A DNA stretch of 64,000 bases from Burkholderiaceae bacterium (GTDB taxonomy: Bacteria; Pseudomonadota; Gammaproteobacteria; Burkholderiales; Burkholderiaceae_C): contig JAUYTN010000033.1 of the NCBI GenBank assembly GCA_030695205.1, forward strand, positions 372,001 through 436,000. Direction: 5' to 3'. The notes below the pieces were generated by a model, which was not told where the DNA came from, did not search any database, and saw only the letters and a list, made by a program, of their open reading frames with translations. Positions 1 through 8,051 of the stretch are shown piece after piece (positions within the stretch are counted from its first letter, which is position 1; every line of letters starts with the position of its first letter). The position numbers and the translations under genes were made by a program.

Positions 1-494
1 GTGTAGGCCTTTTTGAAGCCGTACAGACTGAGCAAACCCGCCGCGCTGTTGCTGCGCGTGCCCGAGCGGCACAGAAGGATGACGGGGTCGTTTTTGGTGA
101 GCCCGGCCTTGGTCAGGCGCTGCTCCACATCCTGCACGAAGCGGGGGTTGGCCTGCTGCAGGTACTCGCCCTGGTCAGCACTCCACTCCCAGGGAGCAGA
201 GAAGTCGAGCAGGGGCACGAGGTGGTCGGCCAGGGTGGGCATGCCCAGCAGCATGGCTTCGGCACGGCTGCGCACATCGATGAACAGCACCTTGGCGGGG
301 TCGGCGCGCTTCATGGCAGCGGCCTCCACCGCTGTGAGGTGCAACCCCGTGGCCGAGCGCTTGTCATCGGGCACCTGGGCAGACTCCACCGCGAGTGCGC
401 TGCTCAGGGCCAGCACCAGCACGAGGCCCACCAGGGTGAAGGCGGGGGTGGGCAGCCAGCGGCCTTGTGGGAGCCAGGGGGCGGGTGTGGTCAT
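1..494 (-). CDS. Exported rhodanese-domain protein (3' end cut off by window)
   Basis: The minus frame opens with ATG at 494 and runs off the left edge, giving about 164 residues. Residues 18-36 form a hydrophobic segment with an Ala-rich end that looks like a signal peptide or anchor, so the protein is probably periplasmic. The domain that follows has the rhodanese features FIDVR (about residue 71) and the loop CRSGTRS with the catalytic-type Cys at 142. The start codon overlaps the stop of the upstream cytochrome gene (ATGA), so the two are translationally coupled. Rhodaneses move sulfane sulfur through the loop Cys; next to a c-type cytochrome a role in periplasmic sulfur chemistry is plausible, but that is inference. 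The C-terminus is not visible. Confidence 0.8.
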   Translation of the reverse strand, partial: MTTPAPWLPQGRWLPTPAFTLVGLVLVLALSSALAVESAQVPDDKRSATGLHLTAVEAAAMKRADPAKVLFIDVRSRAEAMLLGMPTLADHLVPLLDFSAPWEWSADQGEYLQQANPRFVQDVEQRLTKAGLTKNDPVILLCRSGTRSNSAAGLLSLYGFKKAY

Positions 495-1150
495 TTCATG
501 GCTCCCAGGTATTCGACAACGGCTTTCATTTCCAGCTCGGTCATGCGCGACGCCACCAGGGTCATGACGGCGGCGTTCTCGCCCTCGCGGGTGCGGGCTG
601 CAAAGGCCTTGAGCTGGCGCTCGGCATAGCGTGGGTTCTGTCCGGCCAAGCGCGGCAGCTCGGCGTTGCCCCGTGCACCCGTGCCGTGGCACGACACACA
701 CGATGGCAAACCGGCGTAGGGGTTGCCCCGCTCGTAAATGAACTGCCCAGCGCTGGCCAGCAAGCCGTCTTTGGTGGGAGTGACGCTGGGAACCTGGCTT
801 TGGTAGTACTTGGAGACGGCGCGGATGGAGCACTCGCTGAGCACCGCTGCCTTGGCGTCCATCACAGAGCTGTCGCGCACGCCAGAGGCAAAGTCGCGCA
901 GCTGCTTGGCCAGGTACTGTTCATTTTGTCCGGCGAGGCTGGCGAACTCTGCGGTGGAGCCCTGCCCGGTGGCGCCGTGGCAAGCCGCACAGTATTTGGC
1001 GGCCAGCTGGGCACCGGTGGCGATGTCGTCGGCCACTGGAGCGACCGGTGTTTGGGCGCCCACCGCCGTGGCCAGACCCAGCGTCCAGAGGGTCAGCAGC
1101 CCGCGCCAGCGGCTCGACGGGCAGGGTGGCGGGGACGTTCGGTTGGCCAT
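491..1150 (-). CDS. Diheme cytochrome c4-like protein
   Basis: A 219-residue protein with a signal peptide (hydrophobic run ending AVGA) and two CXXCH heme c sites, CAACH near residue 54 and CVSCH near 150, each in its own roughly 90-residue domain with a downstream Met. The duplicated layout and the GLPSCVSCHG context match the cytochrome c4/c553 family of periplasmic electron carriers. I chose the ATG at 1150 over an upstream GTG at 1162 because a GGAG lies six bases before it. It is the first gene of a two-gene unit with the rhodanese. Its partners (an oxidase or a sulfur dehydrogenase) are not in the window. Confidence 0.88.
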   Translation of the reverse strand: MANRTSPPPCPSSRWRGLLTLWTLGLATAVGAQTPVAPVADDIATGAQLAAKYCAACHGATGQGSTAEFASLAGQNEQYLAKQLRDFASGVRDSSVMDAKAAVLSECSIRAVSKYYQSQVPSVTPTKDGLLASAGQFIYERGNPYAGLPSCVSCHGTGARGNAELPRLAGQNPRYAERQLKAFAARTREGENAAVMTLVASRMTELEMKAVVEYLGAMK

Positions 1151-1250
1151 TGGGAACTCCACAAGCGTTGAAAGAGCACCGATTGTGAAAGCCGAAGACC
1201 GCCTGGATGTTGATGCTTATCAACAAATATGCGCACCTTTTTATTAAATT

Positions 1251-1305
1251 TTTATATAGCAAACAATATATTACTGATAAGCGCAAATGACACTTTTTAT
1301 ACTAA
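1251..1305 (+). repeat. Dispersed short repeat, copy 1
   Basis: AT-rich stretch reading ATAGC, about 17 bases, ATAAGCGC, then GACACTTTTTA. It lines up base for base with the other copies in the window (consensus ATAGC-N17-CAAGCGC-N5-GGCATTTTT). It lies in the gap upstream of the cytochrome gene and downstream of the hydrolase, and contrasts with the GC-rich surroundings. The rest of the 1151-1360 gap shows no gene. Confidence 0.7.
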
Positions 1306-1360
1306 AAAGCAACCACCATCCTCCGTACTCACCGGACAACGGGCTCTGGCGTGGTCGGTA

Positions 1361-2305
1361 TCAAAGCGCGCAGCTCGGGTGGTGCAGCAGATCGCTCACC
1401 AAGCCGTGCAAGCGGCTGCCCGGCTGCGCCAGCGAATCCAGCACGCTGAAGTGGTTCAGCCCCGGCAACTCTTCGCACACCGGCACCGCACCCGCGCCCC
1501 AGGCCTCGCGGATGAGGCGGTTCTGGCGCTTGAACTCGCCGCTTTCGTCGCCACCCACCACCGCCACCAGCTGGCAGGAGGCGGGGGCCGGGCACGCGGC
1601 CGGGCTTTGTGCCAGGGCTTCTTCGGGGGTGAGCTGCAAATCGGCCAGGAAGGGCGTGCGCCGGATGGGCTCCAGGTCGAACAGGCCGCTGATAGACACG
1701 CCCTGCCCCACCAGCCCAGCGGGCACATCCAGCCCCTGGGCCCGGCCCAGCGCCACCCAATCGGTGGCCAGCAACATGCCCACCAGCTGCCCCCCTGCCG
1801 AATGACCCACCAAGGTGATGCGGCGCGGATCGCCACCCCAGTGGGCCACGTGTTGCCAGGCCCACAGCACCGCCTGGCGCATTTGGCGGGTGATGTGGCT
1901 CAGCCGTGCAATGGGTTGCGCCGCGTCCACCAGGCTGTAGTTGGGCACCAGGACACAGGCGCCCTGCTCCGCAAAGGGGGCGGCCACGAAGCTGTGGTCT
2001 GCCTTGTCCAGCGCCCGCCAGTAGCCCCCGTGGATGAACAGCAGCACCGGCGCACCACCCTCCGCACCAGCGCCCCGCGCCCCACCGGGCCGGAACACAT
2101 CGAGTGTGGGAGAGGCCAAACCATCGATGGGCGCCCAGCCAAAGGCCACATCCAGCACCGCCTGCCCGCTGGCTACCCCGTCTGCGCGCACCCGCTCAGA
2201 CTCGCTGGCCCAGTGCTGCAAGTGCCGGGCAAAGTCGGGCACCAGCGCCCGGTTGTTGTATTGGGCGTCCAGCCAGGCGGTGTCCGGCGTATCGGTGGTT
2301 TGCAT
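1361..2305 (-). CDS. Alpha/beta hydrolase, kynurenine formamidase-like
   Basis: A 314-residue cytoplasmic alpha/beta hydrolase. It has the oxyanion-hole motif HGGYWR, the nucleophile elbow GHSAGG and a late LNHFSV giving the catalytic His, the pattern of the arylformamidase/kynurenine formamidase branch of carboxylesterases. No other tryptophan-catabolism gene is nearby, so the substrate is open; an ester or amide related to whatever the adjacent Liv-type transporter imports is possible. The start at ATG 2305 gives a typical N-terminus (WLDAQYNNRALVPD) and avoids overlap with livF; a longer in-frame start at 2353 would overlap it. It is the last gene of the run livK-H-M-G-F-hydrolase. Confidence 0.75.
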   Translation of the reverse strand: MQTTDTPDTAWLDAQYNNRALVPDFARHLQHWASESERVRADGVASGQAVLDVAFGWAPIDGLASPTLDVFRPGGARGAGAEGGAPVLLFIHGGYWRALDKADHSFVAAPFAEQGACVLVPNYSLVDAAQPIARLSHITRQMRQAVLWAWQHVAHWGGDPRRITLVGHSAGGQLVGMLLATDWVALGRAQGLDVPAGLVGQGVSISGLFDLEPIRRTPFLADLQLTPEEALAQSPAACPAPASCQLVAVVGGDESGEFKRQNRLIREAWGAGAVPVCEELPGLNHFSVLDSLAQPGSRLHGLVSDLLHHPSCAL

Positions 2306-2328
2306 CGCGGTGTGCTCGGTTGGGTGGG

Positions 2329-3099
2329 TCAGACGCCCAGGTAGCGGTGCCACAGCTCGGGCTGGGCAGCCAGGGTGGTGGAGTCACCCGCCCAGGCCAC
2401 GCGGCCTTTCTCGAGAATGGTGTGATGGCTGGCCAGCGGCAACAGGCGCTGGAGGTATTTGTCGATGACCACAATGGTCTGGCCCTGGGCGCGCAAGGTG
2501 GCCAGGCAGTGCCAGATATCCTCGCGCACCAGCGGGGCCAGGCCTTCGGTGGCCTCGTCCAGAATGAGCAGATGCGGGTTGGTCATGAGGGCGCGGCCAA
2601 TGGCCAGCATCTGCTGCTCGCCGCCGGACAACTGGTTGCCCATGTGGCGCAACCGCTCGCCCAGGCGGGGGAAGAGGTGGAGCACGCCATCCAGCGTCCA
2701 GGGCTGCCCGCTGGCGCGGCGGTTCGCGGCAAAGGCAACCAGGTTCTCGCGCACGCTCAGGTTGGGGAAAATCTGCCGCCCCTCGGGCACCACCGCCAAC
2801 CCCATGCGGGCAATGCGGTCAGGGGGCAGGCCATCGATGCGCTCGCCCCGAAACCAGATGCGGCCCGCCAACGGCTGGAGCAGCCCCAGCATGGCCTTGA
2901 CGGTGGTGGTTTTGCCCATGCCGTTGCGCCCCAGCAGGGTCGCTCCGCCACCGGCGGGCACCGACAGGTTCACCCCAAACAGCACCTGGCTGGCCCCATA
3001 GGCCACCTCCAGGCCTTGCACCTCCAGCAAGGCGTCTGTGGCCACGGGGGGGAGCGCTGGGCAGTTGGCGCCCTCGGTAGTCGTTTGGGAGAGCGTCAT
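2329..3099 (-). CDS. livF: Branched-chain amino-acid type ABC transporter ATPase LivF
   Basis: A 256-residue ABC ATPase with Walker A GRNGMGKTT near residue 57, Q-loop, signature LSGGEQQ and Walker B LLILDEAT. Length and motif wording match LivF, the second ATPase of the HAAT family. It would power uptake of branched-chain amino acids, amides or aromatic acids through LivHM in the inner membrane. It overlaps livG by four bases (ATGA). The N-terminus is about 20 residues longer than usual. Which substrate is imported cannot be read from the ATPase. Confidence 0.9.
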   Translation of the reverse strand: MTLSQTTTEGANCPALPPVATDALLEVQGLEVAYGASQVLFGVNLSVPAGGGATLLGRNGMGKTTTVKAMLGLLQPLAGRIWFRGERIDGLPPDRIARMGLAVVPEGRQIFPNLSVRENLVAFAANRRASGQPWTLDGVLHLFPRLGERLRHMGNQLSGGEQQMLAIGRALMTNPHLLILDEATEGLAPLVREDIWHCLATLRAQGQTIVVIDKYLQRLLPLASHHTILEKGRVAWAGDSTTLAAQPELWHRYLGV

Positions 3100-3860
3100 G
3101 GAATGGCCCCTGCCTCATCGCCCAGGTAGGCCTGTTGCACCACAGGGTCACGCCGGATGTCGTCGGGTGTGCCAGTGGCCACCAGCCGCCCTGACACCAG
3201 CACCGAGATGCGGTCGGCCAGGCGAAACACAGCGTCCATGTCGTGCTCGACCAGCAGCAGGGTGGCCTCGCCGCGCAGGTCTTGCAGCAGGGCCACCATG
3301 CGTTCGCCCTCCTCAGGGCCCATGCCGGCCAAGGGCTCGTCCAGCAGCAGCAGCTTGGGGCGCAGCGCCAGCGCCAGGCCCACCTCCAGCGCACGTTGCT
3401 CGCCGTGCGACAAGACACCGGCGGGCGTGTGCAGCGCGGCCCCCAGCCCCACGCGGACCGCCACGTCAGCGGCCTGGGCGTAACGGTCTGCATCGCGCCG
3501 GGCCGGGGACCAGAAGCGCCAGGGGCTGGCGGTGTGGGCCAACACGGCCAGGGCCAGGTTGTCGAGCACGCTGAGCTTGGGGAACACGCTGGTGATCTGG
3601 TAGCTGCGCACCAGCCCCGCCAGGGCGCGGCGGGGCATGGGCTGGGTGGTCACGTCCATGCCATCGAACACGATGCGGCCCGACGTGGGCGCCAAGGCAC
3701 CCGAGAGCTGGTGGATGAGCGTGGTTTTGCCAGCGCCATTGGGGCCAATGAGGGCGTGCACCTCGCCCGCCGTGACGGACAGGCTGGCGTGGTCGGTGGC
3801 ACACAGGCCGCCAAAGCGCATCACCAGGTCGTGGGTCTGCAGCAAGGCAGGATGGGTCAC
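3096..3860 (-). CDS. livG: Branched-chain amino-acid type ABC transporter ATPase LivG
   Basis: A 254-residue ATPase with Walker A GPNGAGKTT near residue 39, signature LSHGEQRALE (a variant of LSGGQ typical of LivG), Walker B LLLLDEPLAG and switch LLVEHDMD. It is the first ATPase of the HAAT-type importer. It starts with GTG at 3860, preceded by a GGAG seven to eight bases upstream. The 70-base gap to livM is larger than the rest of the operon and is filled by a copy of the dispersed repeat, which may affect expression of livGF relative to livHM. Confidence 0.9.
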   Translation of the reverse strand: MTHPALLQTHDLVMRFGGLCATDHASLSVTAGEVHALIGPNGAGKTTLIHQLSGALAPTSGRIVFDGMDVTTQPMPRRALAGLVRSYQITSVFPKLSVLDNLALAVLAHTASPWRFWSPARRDADRYAQAADVAVRVGLGAALHTPAGVLSHGEQRALEVGLALALRPKLLLLDEPLAGMGPEEGERMVALLQDLRGEATLLLVEHDMDAVFRLADRISVLVSGRLVATGTPDDIRRDPVVQQAYLGDEAGAIP

Positions 3861-3886
3861 AGGCCATCTCCAAGGTCAGGTAAACC

Positions 3887-3942
3887 ATAGCTACCAACCC
3901 AATGAATACAAGCGCAAAAAGCCAATTTGATCATGATTTTTT
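3887..3942 (+). repeat. Dispersed short repeat, copy 2 (livM-livG junction)
   Basis: It reads ATAGC, 17 bases, ACAAGCGC, AAAAAGCCAATTTG, in good register with the other copies. It fills the gap between livM and livG and reaches over the livM stop codon (TGA at 3931-3933), so the last livM codons lie inside the repeat. It breaks what would otherwise be a tightly packed operon. Confidence 0.75.
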
Positions 3943-4911
3943 GCCACCCACCAAACTCAGCAGCCCATTGGGCGCTCGCAGCACCACGAGCAACAGCACC
4001 GCACCCAGGCCCAGCTGCCAGTGGATGGTGTAGGCGGCCAGCACCTCTTCGGCCACCAGAAACAGCACGGCCCCGGCCAGCCCACCGTACAGGCGGCCCA
4101 CGCCACCCAGAATGACCATGACCATCAGCATGCCCGACTGGCTCCACTGCATCAGCGACGGGCCGACAAAGCCACTTTGGTTGGCCAGCAGCGCCCCGGC
4201 CAAACCTGCCAACGCCCCGGCCAGCGCAAATGCCGCCAGCTGGAAGCGGCGAACCGCATACCCCAGCGCCTGCATGCGGGTGGCGTTGTCTCGGCTGGCC
4301 TGCAGCACATGGCCAAAGCGGGCATTCACCAACCGGTGCACGCCCAGAAACACCAGCACGAACACGGCCAGCACGGCGTAGTAAAAATGCGCGTCCTGGG
4401 CCAGGTCCACCCCCAGACCCACCTCGGCACGGGCGGGCAGCGGCAGGCCGTCGTCGCCGCCGTAGGCCTTGAGCGAGACCATCAGGTAGTACAGCATCTG
4501 GGCAAACGCCAGAGTGATCATGATGAAGTACACGCCCTGCGTGCGCAGGCTGATGGCGCCCACCACCAGCGCCAGCACCCCGCCCACGGCAAAAGCCAGC
4601 GGCCAGGTGGACCAGGCCGACATCCAGCCCGCGTTCATGGCAATGGCAGCGGTGTAAGCGCCCATGCCCACAAACGCGGCATGGCCGAAGCTGACCATGC
4701 CCCCAAATCCCAAGATCAGATTCAGGCTGGTGGCCGCCAGCGCAAAAATCAGCACGCGGCTGACCATTCCTATATAAAAATCCTGCTCTGTCGCTTGCAG
4801 CACTTGAGGAAGGAGCAACAAAACCAATAGCAAAGCACTGCCCCAGCGCCAATGCAGGGGGTGGTTCAGAGGGCTGGAGGCGGCGGGGGCGGACGGGGGC
4901 AAATCAGCCAT
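3931..4911 (-). CDS. livM: Branched-chain amino-acid type ABC transporter permease LivM
   Basis: A polytopic membrane protein of about 326 residues. It has the LivM-type core SLNLILGFGGMVSFGHAAF, several hydrophobic helices and a C-terminal permease segment ending GLLSLVGGKKS. I start it at ATG 4911 (MADLPPSAP), which leaves a short cytoplasmic tail before the first helix. An ATG at 4950 that overlaps the vapC stop by one base is also possible and would give coupling. The segment coding for LPQVLQATEQDFYIG carries a degraded copy of the dispersed repeat. It pairs with LivH to form the channel. Confidence 0.88.
   Translation of the reverse strand: MADLPPSAPAASSPLNHPLHWRWGSALLLVLLLLPQVLQATEQDFYIGMVSRVLIFALAATSLNLILGFGGMVSFGHAAFVGMGAYTAAIAMNAGWMSAWSTWPLAFAVGGVLALVVGAISLRTQGVYFIMITLAFAQMLYYLMVSLKAYGGDDGLPLPARAEVGLGVDLAQDAHFYYAVLAVFVLVFLGVHRLVNARFGHVLQASRDNATRMQALGYAVRRFQLAAFALAGALAGLAGALLANQSGFVGPSLMQWSQSGMLMVMVILGGVGRLYGGLAGAVLFLVAEEVLAAYTIHWQLGLGAVLLLVVLRAPNGLLSLVGGKKS
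4771..4830 (-). repeat. Dispersed short repeat, degraded copy 3 inside livM
   Basis: On the minus strand this reads TTGCTCC, 14 bases, GCAAGCGACAGAG, CAGGATTTTTATA, in register with the consensus CAAGCGC-N5-GGCATTTTT. It lies within the first transmembrane segment region of livM and stays in frame. The match is weaker than in the intergenic copies. Confidence 0.45.
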
Positions 4912-4949
4912 GGGGGAACGATCGGACAAACAGTCGGTCGGTTGTGCCA

Positions 4950-5354
4950 TCAACTCGGGGCAGATACCCAGTTGTCGAGCATCAGGCCGGGTACTTTGGC
5001 GAATTCGCGGGTGTTGTTGGTCACCAGCACCGATTTCAGGCACAGCGCGTGGGCGGCAATCATGGTGTCCAGCGAGCCAATGGGGGTGCCCCGGCGCTCC
5101 AGGTCGGCACGCACATCGCCGTACACCCAGGTGGCAGCGGCGTCGAACGGCACAATTTCCAACGGAGCCAAAAACATTTCCAGCGCCTGCCGGTTGCGCA
5201 CAGAACCGCTCTTGGCCACGCCAAACGCCAGTTCGGCAGCCACCACGCTGCTGATGCCAATGTCGCCCAACCGGTGCTGGCTGAACCTCGCCAACACCGC
5301 AGGCGGCTTGGCGTTGATGATGTAAATACAGATGTTGGTATCGAGCAGGATCAT
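4950..5354 (-). CDS. vapC: VapC-type PIN-domain ribonuclease toxin
   Basis: A 134-residue PIN-domain protein opening MILLDTNICIYII, with the acidic set expected of VapC: D5, the Glu in AAELAFG, the Asp of SLDTMIAAHA, and a final TNNTREF in place of TND-type wording. These residues bind the metal used to cut RNA. It follows vapB by 14 bases. The pair sits between livH and livM in the same orientation, so it probably interrupted the liv operon and may be partly read through from livK-H. Confidence 0.88.
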   Translation of the reverse strand: MILLDTNICIYIINAKPPAVLARFSQHRLGDIGISSVVAAELAFGVAKSGSVRNRQALEMFLAPLEIVPFDAAATWVYGDVRADLERRGTPIGSLDTMIAAHALCLKSVLVTNNTREFAKVPGLMLDNWVSAPS

Positions 5355-5368
5355 GGCTGGATGTCGAC

Positions 5369-5602
5369 TCAGGTCTGGATCTCAGGCCGAGATTGGGTGT
5401 CGGGCTGCTCGCGCGTCAGCACAAAACCGGGCTCGAAGGCGGCCAACCCCGCCTCCAGGGTTTGCCAGGGATCGTCCAAGGGCAGCAACAACACCCCATT
5501 GCCGAAATGGCGCACCCCCACCTCCACCCCACTCAAACGGTACTCCTTGGGCAAACGCACCGCCTGGCTGCGGCCCGATTGAAAAATGCGTGCGGTGTCC
5601 AT
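5369..5602 (-). CDS. vapB: VapB-type antitoxin (AbrB/MazE fold)
   Basis: A 77-residue protein whose first 45 residues (ARIFQSGRSQAVRLPKEYRL) are the swapped-hairpin AbrB/MazE-type DNA-binding domain of VapB antitoxins. The C-terminal part should wrap and block VapC. An AGGGG sits seven bases before the ATG at 5602. Antitoxins of this class normally repress their own promoter, and an imperfect palindrome lies just upstream. Confidence 0.85.
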   Translation of the reverse strand: MDTARIFQSGRSQAVRLPKEYRLSGVEVGVRHFGNGVLLLPLDDPWQTLEAGLAAFEPGFVLTREQPDTQSRPEIQT

Positions 5603-5619
5603 ACCAGCCCCTTAAAAAA

Positions 5620-5647
5620 TAATCACCAGTGGTAGATACCGATTATC
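5620..5647. promoter_or_regulatory. Possible VapB operator
   Basis: The gap between livH and vapB contains GGTAGATACC (5631-5640), an inverted repeat GGTA-N2-TACC, within AATC...GATT flanks. The location fits an autoregulatory VapB site, but the palindrome is short and could be chance. Confidence 0.25.
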
Positions 5648-5666
5648 CCCAAAGCCACGCTCTGTG

Positions 5667-6587
5667 TCAGCCATGGGCAGGGAAGAGTCCACGGGGTTTC
5701 CAGAACAGCACAGCGGCCATGAGCACATAGATCAGGATGGGGGCGACAGTGGCGCCCGCATGGGCCGCCGCCTCACCCGGCCACAGCCACTGCAGGGCCA
5801 CGGGCAGCAGGGTGCGCCCGGCGGTGTCCACCCCGCCCACCAGCAAGGCCCCAAAAAAGGCCCCGCGCATGGAGCCGATGCCGCCGATGACGATGACCAC
5901 AAAGGCCAGAATCAAAATACTCTCGCCCATGCCCACCTGCACCGCCAGCAGCGGGCCCAGCAGGCCACCCGCCAGCGCACACAGCGCAGCACCCAGCGCA
6001 AACACCCCGGAAAACAGGCGCCCCACCGGCACGCCCATGGCCAGGGCCATGTCGCGGTTGGACGCCCCGGCCCGCACCTGCATGCCCAGCCGCGTGCGCG
6101 TGACCAACGCGTACAGCACCAGGGCCACCGCCACACCCACAGCAATGATGAACAACCGGTAGGCCGAATAACTGAACCCCGGCCACAGCTCCACCGGCCC
6201 AGCCAGTGCCTGCGGGGGGTTGAGGGCGATGGGCTGAGAGCCCCACACCATGCGCACCCCCTCATTGGCCATGAGCAGCACCGCAAAGGTGCCCAGCACC
6301 TGCGAGAGGTGGTCGCGCCGGTAAAAGTGCCGCAGCAGCCCCCGCTCCAGCACCGCCGCCAGCGCGGCCGTGGCCAACATGCCCAGGCCCAGGCCCAACC
6401 AGAAGGAGCCACTGGCCAGCGCAATGGTGGCCACCAGGTAGGCCCCCACCATGTACAGCGAGCCGTGTGCGAGGTTGACCATGTCCATGATGCCGAAGAC
6501 CAGCGTCAGGCCAGCGGCCAGCAAAAACAGCATCAGCCCGAACTGCAGCCCATTGAGCGACTGCTCCACCAGCAGCACCGCATCCAT
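5667..6587 (-). CDS. livH: Branched-chain amino-acid type ABC transporter permease LivH
   Basis: A 306-residue permease with about eight hydrophobic helices. Signature segments include GLTLVFGIMDMVNLAHGS near the N-terminus and IGGIGSMRGAFFGALLVG near the C-terminus, diagnostic for LivH. I use the ATG at 6587; a TTG two codons upstream is in frame. It lies 18 bases after livK. Downstream the operon is interrupted by vapBC before livM. Confidence 0.9.
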   Translation of the reverse strand: MDAVLLVEQSLNGLQFGLMLFLLAAGLTLVFGIMDMVNLAHGSLYMVGAYLVATIALASGSFWLGLGLGMLATAALAAVLERGLLRHFYRRDHLSQVLGTFAVLLMANEGVRMVWGSQPIALNPPQALAGPVELWPGFSYSAYRLFIIAVGVAVALVLYALVTRTRLGMQVRAGASNRDMALAMGVPVGRLFSGVFALGAALCALAGGLLGPLLAVQVGMGESILILAFVVIVIGGIGSMRGAFFGALLVGGVDTAGRTLLPVALQWLWPGEAAAHAGATVAPILIYVLMAAVLFWKPRGLFPAHG

Positions 6588-6605
6588 GCCCAAGGCCCTG
6601 CCGGG

Positions 6606-7799
6606 TTACAGAGGCATCTTGCAGTCACCCACGTAGGCATCGGCGTGGTTTTCGAACACCTTGCCGAGCATGCGGTTGGTGACGCGGCCCTGGGCATCTT
6701 TGGTGATGACGCGCAGGTGGTAGTCCTGCACCGGGTAGTGGTTGGTGTTGAACTTGAAGGCCCCCCGCACCGACTCGAACCGCGCCGCCTCGATGGCCTT
6801 GCGCAGCGCGGCTTTGTCGGCCAGATTGCCCTTGACGTCGCGCACGGCGGCGTCCATCAGGCGGGCGGCGTCGTAGCCCTGGCTGGCGTACAGCGAGGGC
6901 ATACGGCCGTAGGCCTTCTGGAAATCGGCCACAAAGCGCTTGTTGGCCGCATTGTTCATGTCGTGTGCCCACTGCGAGGTGTTGAACATGCCCAGCATGG
7001 GTTCGCCCACGGCGCGGATCACGTCCTCATCGGCCGAAAAGCCGGGGCCAAACAGCGTCATGTCTTTGGACAGCCCGGCGCCCACAAACTGCTTGATGAA
7101 GTTGATGCCCAGGCCACCGGGCAAAAAGATGTAGACCGCGTCGGCCCCGGATGCGCGCATTTTGGACAGCTCCGCGCCGTAGTCGAGCTGGCTCAGGGGC
7201 GTATAAGCCTCCATGACGACCTCGCCCTTGAAGTAGCGCTTGAAGCCCGCCAGCGCGTCTTTGCCCGCCGGGTAGTTGGGGGCCAGGATGGCTGCTTTCT
7301 TAAAGCCTTTGTCCGTCACCACCTTGCCCACGGCCTCGTGCAGGTTGTCGTTCTGCCACGCCACATTGAAGAAGTAGGGGTTGCATTGGGCACCGGCGTA
7401 CTGGCTGGGGCCGGCGTTGGCGCTGATGTAAAAAGTTTTGCTGGCAAATATGGGCTGCCCCACCGCCAGCATGATGTTGGAGAACACCACGCCGGTCATG
7501 AAGTCCACCTTGTCGCGCTTGATGAGGCGGTCGGCAGTTTGTTTGGCGGCTTCGGGGTTCATCTGGTCGTCGGCCACGATGACCTCGGCGGGCAGGCCAC
7601 CGAGCTTGCCGCCGGTGTGTTGCAAGGCGAGGTTGAAGCCATCGCGAATGTCCACCCCCAGGCCAGCCCCTGGCCCCGACAGCGTGCTGAGCATGCCCAC
7701 CTTGACGGCATCGGCAGCCAGGGCTCCGGAGCAGGCAACGGCACAGGCCAGGGCCACACTGCACAAACGGGGGGACAACGTTGGGGTGAAACAGGTCAT
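6606..7799 (-). CDS. livK: Periplasmic branched-chain amino-acid type binding protein
   Basis: A 397-residue type I periplasmic binding protein. It has a signal peptide (hydrophobic run to GALAADAVK), then VKVGMLSTLSGPGAGLGVDIRDGFNLA, the usual opening of the LivJ/LivK family, and two Rossmann-like lobes. ATG 7799 has GGAG eight bases upstream. First gene of the liv run, it sets the substrate specificity. Members of this family next to hydrolases often bind aromatic or amide compounds rather than leucine, so the amino-acid label is provisional. Confidence 0.88.
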   Translation of the reverse strand: MTCFTPTLSPRLCSVALACAVACSGALAADAVKVGMLSTLSGPGAGLGVDIRDGFNLALQHTGGKLGGLPAEVIVADDQMNPEAAKQTADRLIKRDKVDFMTGVVFSNIMLAVGQPIFASKTFYISANAGPSQYAGAQCNPYFFNVAWQNDNLHEAVGKVVTDKGFKKAAILAPNYPAGKDALAGFKRYFKGEVVMEAYTPLSQLDYGAELSKMRASGADAVYIFLPGGLGINFIKQFVGAGLSKDMTLFGPGFSADEDVIRAVGEPMLGMFNTSQWAHDMNNAANKRFVADFQKAYGRMPSLYASQGYDAARLMDAAVRDVKGNLADKAALRKAIEAARFESVRGAFKFNTNHYPVQDYHLRVITKDAQGRVTNRMLGKVFENHADAYVGDCKMPL

Positions 7800-7980
7800 G
7801 CCAAAAACTCCGGGGTGAACAGGGGTGAACATGGGTGAATGGGGCCAGACGGCCCTGCGGGACGGGCAAAGTGGCGCGCAAACAGCAAAATCGGTGAAGG
7901 TGGCCATGGCCCCCGTGCCTGCTGCGGCCGCCGACGGCAATTATTGACCCGAAACCACAGGGCCCCAGGGCTTGCTGGCC

Positions 7981-7998
7981 ATTTCATCCGTGTGTCAC
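7981..7998 (+). promoter_or_regulatory. Candidate PHO box upstream of the 5'-nucleotidase
   Basis: ATTTCAT-CCGT-GTGTCAC matches the PhoB direct repeat CTGTCA(T/C)-N4-CTGTCA(T/C) at 5/7 and 6/7 positions with exact 11-bp spacing. It lies 53 bases before the chosen start of an exported nucleotidase, a classic phosphate-starvation gene. No strong -10 element is evident. Confidence 0.5.
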
Positions 7999-8051
7999 AC
8001 CCAGGCAGGAGGATGGACGGCTTGTTCAACCCCCTCCCCGACGACCAGCCC

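Noticed and set aside
5664..7838. A 724-codon open frame on the plus strand opposite livH and livK
   Set aside because: It mirrors well-supported transporter genes in a GC-rich sequence, is rich in His/Gln/Gly from reversed codons, and has no recognisable domain.
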